Source of the DNA: Escherichia marmotae
GTDB lineage: Bacteria; Pseudomonadota; Gammaproteobacteria; Enterobacterales; Enterobacteriaceae
Length of the DNA: 64,000 nucleotides
Reading direction: 5' to 3'
NCBI RefSeq assembly: GCF_002900365.1
Contig: NZ_CP025979.1
Coordinates: 992,001 to 1,056,000, forward strand
The notes beneath the pieces were generated by a model. It did not search any database. It saw only the letters and a list, made by a program, of their open reading frames with translations, and was not told the DNA's origin. Below, piece by piece: positions 56,314 through 64,000 of this stretch. Every line of letters begins with the position of its first letter. Positions within the stretch are counted from its first letter, which is position 1. The translations under genes were made by a program, and so were the position numbers.

Positions 56314-56333
56314 CCTCATTAAAATTAATGAGG
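56314..56333. promoter_or_regulatory. Inverted repeat upstream of eefA (possible operator)
   Basis: CCTCATTAA and TTAATGAGG flank a 2-bp unpaired centre, 28 bp before the eefA ATG and after the eefR terminator. It could be an operator for the pump genes. It has no following T tract, so a terminator is less likely. Confidence 0.5.
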
Positions 56334-56396
56334 ATATGTCAGGGATATTCAGATATAACGAACCCGCATCGCGAAATAAATTTCGCAATGAAATAA

Positions 56397-56414
56397 GGGG
56401 GATTAATATCCCCC
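56397..56414 (-). terminator. Terminator after eefR
   Basis: On the minus strand GGGGG-ATATTAAT-CCCCC is followed by TTATTTCATT, 21 bp after the eefR stop. It suggests that eefR and eefABCX are at least partly separate transcripts. Confidence 0.65.
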
Positions 56415-56434
56415 GCTATCGGTTAATTCTGTTC

Positions 56435-57001
56435 TTATTTATTTATCAACATACTAATAATATCCTGATATATTTCCTGCAGACGTTGTGGATCGCTTTT
56501 TTGCGGTGTTAAACGACGATAAACCGTACCTTCCATCATAGTGGCGAGCACCTCAACGCAACAACGAATGTGCTCATCGCTAAGATGGGGATGCATTCTT
56601 TTCATATGCGCACAACCGTTAGCGAACATTCTGGCGTCAGCTTCCTCGAGCATTGCCATCACCCGCGGGTTGCGTGTTGCTTCTGCGGCCACTTCCAGCA
56701 TCAACGCGTCGTCGTCTTCATTTAAGGATTTCCGCAAGGCAAGGACTTCCGGGAAGCGATCGGTACGCGCGTCAATGTCCATCTGAGCAATACGAAAGTC
56801 GATGATACGGCGAACCATCTCTTCAATAATGGCGTCTTTATTGGCGAAGTAACGGTAGATCTGCCCGACGCTAAGCTGAGCTTCGCTGGCAATTTGCGAC
56901 ATACTGGCGGCATGAAAACCGCAGCGATGAAAACACCGACGGGCGGCGTTGATGATTTCATCCTGGCGCTGTTTGTGACGTATCTCCAGCTTGCTCGTCA
57001 T
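56435..57001 (-). CDS. eefR: TetR-family regulator, EefR-like
   Basis: A 188-residue repressor with an N-terminal TetR helix-turn-helix (residues about 9-55, including MSQIASEAQLSVGQIYRYFANKD) and a helical ligand-binding domain. I chose the ATG at 57001 because GGAG lies 7 nt ahead; a GTG seven codons upstream is not supported. It stands upstream of eefABCX on the same strand. A perfect 16-bp palindrome lies 27 bp before its start, a likely autoregulatory operator. Confidence 0.87.
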   Translation of the reverse strand: MTSKLEIRHKQRQDEIINAARRCFHRCGFHAASMSQIASEAQLSVGQIYRYFANKDAIIEEMVRRIIDFRIAQMDIDARTDRFPEVLALRKSLNEDDDALMLEVAAEATRNPRVMAMLEEADARMFANGCAHMKRMHPHLSDEHIRCCVEVLATMMEGTVYRRLTPQKSDPQRLQEIYQDIISMLINK

Positions 57002-57027
57002 TTCTGTCTCCTGGCCTTCCACTTAGC

Positions 57028-57043
57028 GAGAATGATCATTCTC
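57028..57043. promoter_or_regulatory. Perfect 16-bp palindrome upstream of eefR
   Basis: GAGAATGATCATTCTC is fully self-complementary. Its place just before eefR suggests an EefR operator. It also resembles half of a Fur box (GATAATGAT...), so iron control is an alternative. Confidence 0.6.
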
Positions 57044-57424
57044 ATTTTGGCTAATTATACGTTTCTCCAAAGTAATGGAAAGTATTTTTATCTTATTCAT
57101 GATGCATATTCTGATAATGAAGAGATTGTGGAGATTCTGTGAAGATGGTTGAAATATTACGTTGATGTCAGTTCATCAGAGAAAGGCAGCGACGTGTTGT
57201 CGCCAGATTCTATGAGATATTCCCATAACCTGCCCCTGAAGATGCCAGGATCAGATAGAACAAAATGTTCTGTACTGTAGCTTCTCCCCCGTACAGAAAG
57301 CGCAACTATAGCCACCCACAGCCAGGTTGATTATAATAACCGTTTATCTGTTCGTACTGTTTACTAAAACGACGAATCGCCTGATTTTCAGGCACAACAA
57401 GCATCAACAATAAGGATTAAAGCT
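57044..57424. other. Intergenic region between the eef locus and fabI
   Basis: About 380 bp without a recognised gene; ycjD, which occupies this place in K-12, is not found. The fabI promoter should lie in the AT-rich stretch near 57325-57370. A small hairpin GCCTGA-TTT-TCAGGC is at 57379-57393 in the expected leader. Confidence 0.5.
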
Positions 57425-58213
57425 ATGGGTTTTCTTTCCGGTAAGCGCATTCTGGTAACCGGTGTTGCCAGTAAACTGTCCATCGCCTACGGTATCGCTC
57501 AGGCGATGCACCGCGAAGGAGCTGAACTGGCATTCACCTACCAGAACGATAAACTGAAAGGCCGCGTAGAAGAATTTGCCGCTCAATTAGGTTCCAGCAT
57601 CGTTCTGCAGTGCGATGTTGCCGAAGATGCCAGCATCGACACCATGTTCGCAGAACTGGGTAAAGTCTGGCCGAAATTTGACGGTTTCGTACACTCTATT
57701 GGTTTTGCACCTGGCGATCAGCTGGATGGCGACTATGTTAACGCCGTGACTCGTGAAGGCTTCAAAATTGCCCACGACATCAGCTCTTACAGCTTCGTTG
57801 CAATGGCAAAAGCTTGCCGTTCTATGCTGAATCCGGGTTCTGCCCTGCTGACTCTTTCCTATCTGGGCGCTGAGCGCGCTATCCCGAACTACAACGTTAT
57901 GGGTCTGGCGAAAGCGTCTCTGGAAGCGAACGTGCGCTATATGGCTAACGCGATGGGTCCGGAAGGTGTGCGTGTTAACGCCATCTCTGCTGGCCCGATC
58001 CGCACTCTGGCCGCTTCTGGCATCAAAGACTTCCGTAAAATGCTGGCACACTGCGAAGCGGTTACTCCGATTCGTCGTACGGTTACCATTGAGGATGTGG
58101 GTAACTCCGCAGCGTTCCTGTGTTCCGATCTCTCTGCCGGTATCTCCGGTGAAGTGGTTCACGTTGACGGCGGTTTCAGCATCGCTGCAATGAACGAGCT
58201 GGAACTGAAATAA
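57425..58213 (+). CDS. fabI: Enoyl-ACP reductase FabI
   Basis: A 262-residue NADH-dependent short-chain reductase completing each fatty-acid elongation cycle; essential and the triclosan target. The catalytic Tyr and Lys are in AIPNYNVMGLAK (Tyr156, Lys163). The triclosan-contact Gly93 is kept in VHSIGFAP, so a sensitive form is expected. The ATG at 57425 follows AAGGATTAAAGCT. Confidence 0.97.
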   Translation: MGFLSGKRILVTGVASKLSIAYGIAQAMHREGAELAFTYQNDKLKGRVEEFAAQLGSSIVLQCDVAEDASIDTMFAELGKVWPKFDGFVHSIGFAPGDQLDGDYVNAVTREGFKIAHDISSYSFVAMAKACRSMLNPGSALLTLSYLGAERAIPNYNVMGLAKASLEANVRYMANAMGPEGVRVNAISAGPIRTLAASGIKDFRKMLAHCEAVTPIRRTVTIEDVGNSAAFLCSDLSAGISGEVVHVDGGFSIAAMNELELK

Positions 58214-58230
58214 TCGTTCTGTGGGTAATG

Positions 58231-58252
58231 ATGGGCGGCGTTACGCCGCCCA
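58231..58252 (+). terminator. Terminator after fabI
   Basis: ATGGGCGGCG-TTA-CGCCGCCCAT is followed by TTCTCTGTT. Confidence 0.8.
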
Positions 58253-58355
58253 TTTCTCTGTTATACCTTTCTGATATTTGTTATCACCGATCCGTCTTTC
58301 TCCCCTCTCCGCCTTGCGTCAGGATAACGATTTCCGTTATGACCAAGGAACGCCC

Positions 58356-59495
58356 ATGGAACAACGCCACAGTTCAGGCAAAAGCCACTGGTATCACGAA
58401 ACGCAATCCAGCACTGCAGAACATGACGTTCTGCCTCTGGTTCCGGAAGCTGCACAGGTTACCGATCCTTTTCTGCTCGACGTGATCCTTGACGAAGAAA
58501 CACTTGATCCCTTTCATTCGTGGCTGATCCCGGCGCGTACTCTTGCTGTAGAGCTATTTCCCAATCAGCTTGCGGTGACCCGTTTACAGACATTCACCGC
58601 CTATGAACGCCTGTCGACCGCTCTGACCGTTGCTCAGGTCTGCGGCGTCCAGCGTTTATGCAACTACTATTCCGCGCGTCTGACACCGCTTCCCGGACCA
58701 GACTCCTCCAGGGATAGTAATCATCGTCTGGCACAAATCACGCAATATGCCCGTCAACTGGCCGGCTCTCCATCGATTATCGACAACCGATCGCGCCAGC
58801 ATCTTCACGATGTCGGGCTTACCGCCTGGGACTGTGTAATTATTAATCAAATTATTGGTTTTGTTGGTTTTCAGGCGCGAGCAATTGCGACTTTTCAGGC
58901 TTATCTTGGACAACCTGTACGCTGGTTACCCGGTCTGGACGTGCAAAGCTACGCTGACAGCTCATTTTTTGCTGAAGTATCAACCGGATGGCGTGCCTGC
59001 TACGAAGGGGAAAAATTCTCTGGAGAGCAAGAGACGAATGCTCTCCTGTTGCCAGGCTCTGAACTTCGCCAACTGGCAGCAATCCTGAATCTGCATCCTG
59101 CCTCGTTTTCACTCTTTGTGGCGTTGTTATCCAGCCCGTTGGTAGCAACAAAATCCAGCCATCAACTTGCTGCTTTACTCAGCGCACGAATTAACGGCAG
59201 TGCTGCCTGTTTCACCTCTCTCATACATTCAACATTTGAATATAAAGAAGCAATATCCATTCTGCGTCAGGGCGAAAACGAAATAAACCAGTGGGCTGAC
59301 TGCCATTTTGTTGAGCGTGCCACGGTTCAGGCGATACAATGGCTGACACGAGCACCCGATCGCTTTAGCGCCGCCCAGTTTAGCCCGTTACTCGAACATG
59401 AAACATCATCAGCGCAGGTTATCAATCTGCTGGTATGGAGCGGGTTTTGTGGTTGGATAAATCGCTTAAAAATCGCGTTGGGTGAGACACATTAA
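58356..59495 (+). CDS. yciW: Putative peroxidase-like protein YciW
   Basis: A 379-residue cytoplasmic protein with an AhpD/carboxymuconolactone decarboxylase-like helical fold, linked in E. coli to cysteine metabolism and CysB control. The ATG at 58356 (MEQRHSSGKSHWYHE) follows AAGGAACGCCC; the frame extends upstream to 58278 without a good site. It precedes rnb by 67 bp. Enzymatic activity is not established. Confidence 0.88.
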   Translation: MEQRHSSGKSHWYHETQSSTAEHDVLPLVPEAAQVTDPFLLDVILDEETLDPFHSWLIPARTLAVELFPNQLAVTRLQTFTAYERLSTALTVAQVCGVQRLCNYYSARLTPLPGPDSSRDSNHRLAQITQYARQLAGSPSIIDNRSRQHLHDVGLTAWDCVIINQIIGFVGFQARAIATFQAYLGQPVRWLPGLDVQSYADSSFFAEVSTGWRACYEGEKFSGEQETNALLLPGSELRQLAAILNLHPASFSLFVALLSSPLVATKSSHQLAALLSARINGSAACFTSLIHSTFEYKEAISILRQGENEINQWADCHFVERATVQAIQWLTRAPDRFSAAQFSPLLEHETSSAQVINLLVWSGFCGWINRLKIALGETH

Positions 59496-59562
59496 CCTTG
59501 CTGCGTCAGGCAGAATCGCGTAAAACTGTCAGCCGCTCTAATGGCCACCAAAATAGACAATT

Positions 59563-61497
59563 ATGTTTCAGGACAACCCGCTGCTAGCGCAGCTTAAACA
59601 GCAACTGCACTCCCAGACGCCCCGCGCTGAAGGGGTGGTAAAAGCCACTGAAAAAGGCTTTGGCTTCCTGGAAGTCGACGCACAGAAAAGTTATTTCATT
59701 CCGCCGCCGCAGATGAAAAAAGTCATGCATGGCGACCGAATTATCGCGGTGATCCACAGTGAAAAAGATCGTGAATCCGCAGAGCCAGAAGAACTGGTTG
59801 AACCGTTTCTGACTCGTTTCGTGGGTAAAGTTCAGGGCAAGAATGACCGTCTGGCCATCGTGCCTGATCATCCACTCTTAAAAGACGCTATTCCTTGCCG
59901 CGCTGCCCGCGGGCTGAATCATGAGTTTAAAGAAGGCGACTGGGCGGTTGCCGAAATGCGCCGCCATCCGCTGAAAGGCGATCGTTCTTTCTATGCCGAC
60001 CTGACTCAATACATCACTTTTGGTGATGACCACTTCGTGCCCTGGTGGGTAACCCTGGCGCGCCATAACCTGGAAAAAGAAGCACCAGATGGCGTCGCCA
60101 CCGAAATGCTCGATGAGGGTTTGGTTCGTGAAGATCTCACCGCGCTGGACTTTGTCACCATCGACAGTGCCAGCACGGAAGATATGGATGATGCCCTCTT
60201 CGCGAAGGCGTTACCGGATGACAAACTGCAGTTAATTGTCGCAATTGCCGATCCAACCGCGTGGATTGCCGAAGGCAGCAAGCTGGACAAAGCAGCGAAA
60301 ATTCGCGCATTCACCAACTATCTGCCGGGCTTCAACATCCCGATGCTGCCGCGCGAGCTTTCTGACGATCTCTGCTCACTGCGTGCCAATGAAGTGCGCC
60401 CGGTACTGGCATGTCGGATGACGTTGTCTGCTGATGGCATCATTGAAGACAACATCGAATTTTTTGCTGCTACCATCGAATCCAAAGCCAAACTGGTTTA
60501 TGACCAGGTTTCCGACTGGCTGGAAAACACCGGCGACTGGCAGCCAGAAAGTGATGCGATTGCCGGACAAATCCGCCTGTTAGCGCAAATTTGCCAGCGT
60601 CGCGGCGAATGGCGTAATAACCATGCGTTGGTGTTTAAAGATCGCCCGGATTACCGTTTTATTCTCGGTGAAAAAGGTGAAGTGTTGGATATCGTCGCTG
60701 AACCACGCCGTATTGCTAACCGTATTGTCGAAGAAGCGATGATCGCCGCTAACATTTGTGCGGCCCGCGTGCTGCGCGATAAGCTCGGTTTCGGTATCTA
60801 TAACGTGCATATGGGCTTTGATCCGGCAAATGCCGAGGCGCTGGCAGCATTGCTGAAAACGCATGGCCTGCATGTTGATGCCGAAGAAGTGCTCACACTG
60901 GACGGTTTCTGCAAACTGCGTCGTGAGCTGGATGCGCAACCGACTGGCTTCCTCGACAGCCGCATTCGCCGTTTTCAGTCTTTTGCGGAAATCAGCACCG
61001 AACCGGGTCCTCACTTTGGCCTCGGTCTGGAAGCGTATGCCACCTGGACTTCACCAATTCGTAAGTATGGCGACATGATCAACCATCGTCTGCTGAAAGC
61101 GATCATCAAAGGCGAAACGGCGACGCGTCCGCAGGATGAGATCACCACCCAAATGGCAGAGCGTCGTCGTCTCAACCGGATGGCAGAACGTGATGTCGGG
61201 GACTGGTTGTACGCGCGTTTCCTGAAAGACAAAGCGGGCACTGACACCCGTTTTGCGGCAGAAATCGTCGATATCAGCCGGGGCGGTATGCGTGTGCGTC
61301 TGGTCGATAACGGCGCTATCGCCTTTATCCCTGCACCGTTCTTACACGCCGTGCGCGATGAGCTGGTTTGCAGTCAGGAAAACGGCACCGTACAAATTAA
61401 AGGTGAAACAGTTTACAAAGTAACCGACGTTATCGACGTCACCATTGCCGAAGTACGCATGGAAACCCGCAGCATTATTGCGCGCCCTGTCGCGTAA
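59563..61497 (+). CDS. rnb: Exoribonuclease II (RNase II)
   Basis: A 644-residue processive 3'-5' exoribonuclease. Two N-terminal cold-shock domains are followed by the RNB catalytic domain with the metal-binding aspartates in DSASTEDMDDAL, and a C-terminal S1 domain. Length equals K-12. The ATG at 59563 is immediately after an AT-rich leader. In E. coli PdeR has been linked to RNase II stability and is the next gene. Confidence 0.97.
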   Translation: MFQDNPLLAQLKQQLHSQTPRAEGVVKATEKGFGFLEVDAQKSYFIPPPQMKKVMHGDRIIAVIHSEKDRESAEPEELVEPFLTRFVGKVQGKNDRLAIVPDHPLLKDAIPCRAARGLNHEFKEGDWAVAEMRRHPLKGDRSFYADLTQYITFGDDHFVPWWVTLARHNLEKEAPDGVATEMLDEGLVREDLTALDFVTIDSASTEDMDDALFAKALPDDKLQLIVAIADPTAWIAEGSKLDKAAKIRAFTNYLPGFNIPMLPRELSDDLCSLRANEVRPVLACRMTLSADGIIEDNIEFFAATIESKAKLVYDQVSDWLENTGDWQPESDAIAGQIRLLAQICQRRGEWRNNHALVFKDRPDYRFILGEKGEVLDIVAEPRRIANRIVEEAMIAANICAARVLRDKLGFGIYNVHMGFDPANAEALAALLKTHGLHVDAEEVLTLDGFCKLRRELDAQPTGFLDSRIRRFQSFAEISTEPGPHFGLGLEAYATWTSPIRKYGDMINHRLLKAIIKGETATRPQDEITTQMAERRRLNRMAERDVGDWLYARFLKDKAGTDTRFAAEIVDISRGGMRVRLVDNGAIAFIPAPFLHAVRDELVCSQENGTVQIKGETVYKVTDVIDVTIAEVRMETRSIIARPVA

Positions 61498-61507
61498 TCT
61501 CTTTTTA

Positions 61508-61535
61508 CGGCCCATTCATTACGGATGGGCCGTTT
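61508..61535 (+). terminator. Terminator after rnb
   Basis: CGGCCCAT and ATGGGCCG flank a 9-nt loop, then TTTGCCTTT. Confidence 0.8.
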
Positions 61536-61734
61536 GCCTTTCCCTTCCCCCACATTCGTTTATCTCAGCAGATTTTTTTTAATGACATCCGTTTGAAAAC
61601 TGGCGTTTTCCCAAAACTGGATTACAAATAAATATATAAAAAAACAATACGTTTAACCGCCATTAATTTCATGTAAGCCATATGAACCGTTCATTTAACT
61701 GCGGGACTCCGCTGTTAACCGGAGGGTATGCATC

Positions 61735-63720
61735 ATGAAAACCATTAGGGAGTCCACAACGTTGTACAACTTTCTCGGATCGCACAACCCATACTGGCGG
61801 TTGTCGGAAAACAGTGATGTTTTGCGTTTTTCCGCCACCGAAACAACGGAACCTGAACGTACTCTGCAGTTATCTGCCGAACAGGCTGCTCGTATCCGGG
61901 AAATGACGGTTATCACCTCCAGCCTGATGATGAGCCTGACAGTCGATGAGAGTGATCTTTCTGTTCATCTGGTGGGACGAAAAATCAATAAGCGTGAATG
62001 GGGTGGAAACGCGTCAGCATGGCATGACACACCGGCGGTAGCTCGTGATTTATCACACGGACTGTCCTTTGCAGAACAAGTGGTTTCTGAAGCCCACTCT
62101 GCAATAGTGATTCTGGACAGTCGGGGAAATATCCAGCGTTTTAACCGGTTATGTGAAGAGTACACGGGGCTGAAAGAACACGATGTCATCGGGCAAAGTG
62201 TGTTTAAACTGTTTATGAGTCGTCGTGAAGCTGCGGCATCCATGCGCAATAACCGTGGATTTTTTCGAAACGGCAATGCATATGAGGTAGAAATCTGGAT
62301 ACCCACGCGTAAAGGCCAGCGGCTGTTTCTGTTTCGCAACAAATTCGTGCATAGCGGCAGCGGCAAAAATGAGATCTATTTAATCTGCTCCGGCACCGAT
62401 ATCACCGAAGAACGCCACGCCCAGGAGCGCTTGCGAATTCTGGCTAACACCGACAGCATTACAGGGCTGCCGAATCGTAACGCTATGCAGGAATTAATCG
62501 ATCACGCCATTAATCAGGTGGATGAAAGTAAAGTCGGCGTGGTTTATCTCGATTTAGACAATTTTAAAAAAGTGAACGATGCCTACGGGCATTTGTTTGG
62601 CGACCAGTTGTTACGCGAGGTTTCACTGGCCATTTTAAGCTGTCTTGAGCCGGATCAGGTACTGGCGCGCTCTGGCGGCGATGAATTTCTGGTACTCGCA
62701 CCAAACACCTCACAAAGTGCCCTGGAAGCAATGGCATCGCGGATTTTGACCCGCCTGCGTCAGCCTTTTCGCATTGGTTTAATCGAAGTTTATACTGGCT
62801 GTTCGATCGGTATTTCACTTTCACCGCAACATGGCCCAGACAGTGCGGCAATTATTCGCCACGCCGATACGGCAATGTACAGTGCCAAAGAAGGCGGTCG
62901 AGGGCAATTTTGCGTTTTTTCACCGGAAATGAATCAACGGGTATTTGAATATCTGTGGTTGGATACCAACCTGCGTAAAGCACTGGAAAACGATCAGTTA
63001 GTTATTCACTATCAACCGAAAATCACCTGGCGCGGTGAAGTGCGCAGTCTGGAAGCTCTGGTGCGCTGGCAGTCGCCCGAACACGGACTAATTCCCCCAC
63101 TGGACTTTATTTCCTATGCGGAAGAGTCCGGTCTGATTGTGCCTCTGGGTCGTTGGGTTATTCTTGACGTCGTTCGCCAGGTGGCAAAATGGCGAGATAA
63201 AGGCATCAATCTTCGGGTGGCAGTCAATGTCTCAGCACGCCAACTCGCTGATCAAACTATTTTCACTGACCTGAAACAGGTACTCCAGGAACTTAAATTT
63301 GAGTATTGCCCTATTGATGTCGAGCTGACTGAAAGCTGCCTGATTGAAAACGACGAGCTGGCGCTTTCCGTTATTCAGCAATTCAGTCAATTAGGCGCAC
63401 AGGTTCACCTGGATGATTTCGGCACTGGCTACTCTTCCCTTTCTCAACTGGCACGATTTCCTATCGATGCCATTAAACTCGACCAGGTTTTTGTCCGTGA
63501 TATTCACAAACAAACTGTCTCACAGTCGCTGGTACGGGCAATTGTCGCCGTAGCTCAGGCCTTGAACCTGCAGGTTATTGCCGAAGGCGTAGAAAGCGCA
63601 AAAGAAGATGCTTTTTTAACCAAAAACGGCATCAATGAGAGACAAGGATTCTTGTTTGCCAAACCGATGCCCGCCGTAGCGTTTGAACGCTGGTATAAAC
63701 GTTATCTGAAACGCGCATAA
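61735..63720 (+). CDS. pdeR: c-di-GMP phosphodiesterase and trigger enzyme PdeR
   Basis: A 661-residue PAS-GGDEF-EAL protein (Gmr/YciR). PAS spans about residues 110-230, GGDEF about 240-400 (SGGDEFLVLAP) and EAL about 415-655 (LEALVRWQ, ELTESCLIEN, LDDFGTGYSS). It binds and inhibits DgcM and MlrA until c-di-GMP rises. Its partner DgcM is frameshifted in this genome, so PdeR may here hold the curli pathway off (inference). The ATG at 61735 follows GGAGGGTATGCATC. Confidence 0.96.
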   Translation: MKTIRESTTLYNFLGSHNPYWRLSENSDVLRFSATETTEPERTLQLSAEQAARIREMTVITSSLMMSLTVDESDLSVHLVGRKINKREWGGNASAWHDTPAVARDLSHGLSFAEQVVSEAHSAIVILDSRGNIQRFNRLCEEYTGLKEHDVIGQSVFKLFMSRREAAASMRNNRGFFRNGNAYEVEIWIPTRKGQRLFLFRNKFVHSGSGKNEIYLICSGTDITEERHAQERLRILANTDSITGLPNRNAMQELIDHAINQVDESKVGVVYLDLDNFKKVNDAYGHLFGDQLLREVSLAILSCLEPDQVLARSGGDEFLVLAPNTSQSALEAMASRILTRLRQPFRIGLIEVYTGCSIGISLSPQHGPDSAAIIRHADTAMYSAKEGGRGQFCVFSPEMNQRVFEYLWLDTNLRKALENDQLVIHYQPKITWRGEVRSLEALVRWQSPEHGLIPPLDFISYAEESGLIVPLGRWVILDVVRQVAKWRDKGINLRVAVNVSARQLADQTIFTDLKQVLQELKFEYCPIDVELTESCLIENDELALSVIQQFSQLGAQVHLDDFGTGYSSLSQLARFPIDAIKLDQVFVRDIHKQTVSQSLVRAIVAVAQALNLQVIAEGVESAKEDAFLTKNGINERQGFLFAKPMPAVAFERWYKRYLKRA

Positions 63721-63790
63721 AGAGACGAATATATATATTTAACGGTATATAATTCCATTACATATCGTATTCGTGAATGATAATTAACCT

Positions 63791-63826
63791 TTGCCGTTAA
63801 GCACTTCTCTTTTAGCGGCAATTTTT
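63791..63826 (+). terminator. Terminator after pdeR
   Basis: TTGCCGTTAA and TTAGCGGCAA pair with one G-T wobble and are followed by TTTTT. Confidence 0.8.
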
Positions 63827-63868
63827 GCATTATTTATTTTCACCTTTTTTGCCTTAAGGATACCCTTG

Positions 63869-64000
63869 ATGTCTGAATTTGATGCCCAGCGCGTTGCCGA
63901 ACGTATTGATATTGTGTTAGATATCCTTGTGGCAGGCGATTACCACTCTGCGATCCATAATCTTGAGATACTTAAAGCAGAACTCTTGCGCCAGGTTGCT
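63869..64000 (+). CDS. yciZ: Small protein YciZ (partial, cut by window end)
   Basis: The frame begins [20 protein letters not shown] and is open to the window edge (44 codons of about 57). It matches K-12 YciZ, a UPF0509 protein of unknown function, in the same place after pdeR. AAGGA lies 10 nt before the ATG. Confidence 0.9.

Noticed and set aside
56314..56333. The inverted repeat before eefA as a transcription terminator
   Set aside because: No T tract follows on either strand and the stem is AT-rich; a GC-rich hairpin with T tract at 56397-56414 fits that role better.
1..64000. CRISPR arrays, tRNA or rRNA genes, and prophage blocks
   Set aside because: No evenly spaced direct repeats, no tRNA-like sequence and no run of phage structural genes were noticed; only REP elements and one IS3 were seen.

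Overview
The window is a chromosomal segment of an Escherichia-type enterobacterium. Gene content and order (hrpA-azoR ... ldhA-hslJ-ydbK-ompN-uspF-ttcA-dbpA-zntB ... fnr-uspE ... tpx-tyrR ... psp-sap-fabI-rnb-pdeR) follow the E. coli K-12 31-29 min region read in reverse, and many proteins match K-12 products over their full length as I remember them. It is not K-12-like in detail: several proteins (AzoR, DgcM, YdbL) diverge by several percent, and whole K-12 loci are missing. I read it as Escherichia outside the K-12 lineage, possibly a non-coli species such as E. albertii or E. fergusonii; that species guess is inference.

Layout. 1-10 kb: helicase hrpA (cut by the window edge), azoreductase azoR, a frameshifted pdxI, the ydbH-ynbE-ydbL envelope lipid-transport operon, fermentative ldhA. 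10-19 kb: two small lipoproteins (hslJ, ydbJ), pyruvate:flavodoxin oxidoreductase ydbK, porin ompN split by an IS3 copy with a 3-bp target duplication, uspF, ttcA with no Rac prophage beside it. 19-28 kb: dbpA, a small proline-rich protein, sRNA FnrS, zntB, frameshifted dgcM, smrA, sRNA McaS, a decayed abgT tail, ogt, fnr, uspE, ynaJ, mechanosensitive channel ynaI. 28.7-31.7 kb: an accessory two-gene module absent from K-12, a secreted GH25 muramidase followed 3 nt later by a secreted caspase-like (C14) protein fused to a second GH25-like domain, the latter broken by one frameshift. 31.9-40 kb: murein-peptide recycling genes mppA, mpaA and ycjG, then tpx, tyrR, ycjF, ycjX. 40-43.4 kb: phage-shock locus pspEDCBA and divergent pspF. 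43.6-49.4 kb: ymjA and sapABCDF. 49.5-57 kb: a complete tripartite RND efflux locus plus an MFS pump and a TetR regulator, matching the Klebsiella/Enterobacter eefRABCX layout. 57.4-64 kb: fabI, yciW, rnb, pdeR and the start of yciZ.

The accessory story is gain and loss at junctions of a conserved backbone. Lost relative to K-12: ydbD-ynbABCD and the feaR-tynA-paa-ydbA block, abgABT (one tail remains), Rac, ycjM-ompG-ycjW, puuPADRCBE, ycjD. Gained: the GH25/caspase module, the eef locus and IS3. Several point-frameshift or insertion pseudogenes (pdxI, ompN, dgcM, the caspase gene) suggest ongoing decay, though single-base sequencing errors cannot be excluded from sequence alone.

The most unusual item is the muramidase plus caspase/GH25 fusion pair set next to the murein tripeptide uptake and breakdown genes. 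Both proteins begin with export signals, so a proteolytic and cell-wall-cleaving function outside the cytoplasm is suggested, unlike the cytoplasmic caspase-like effectors usually discussed in bacterial immunity.
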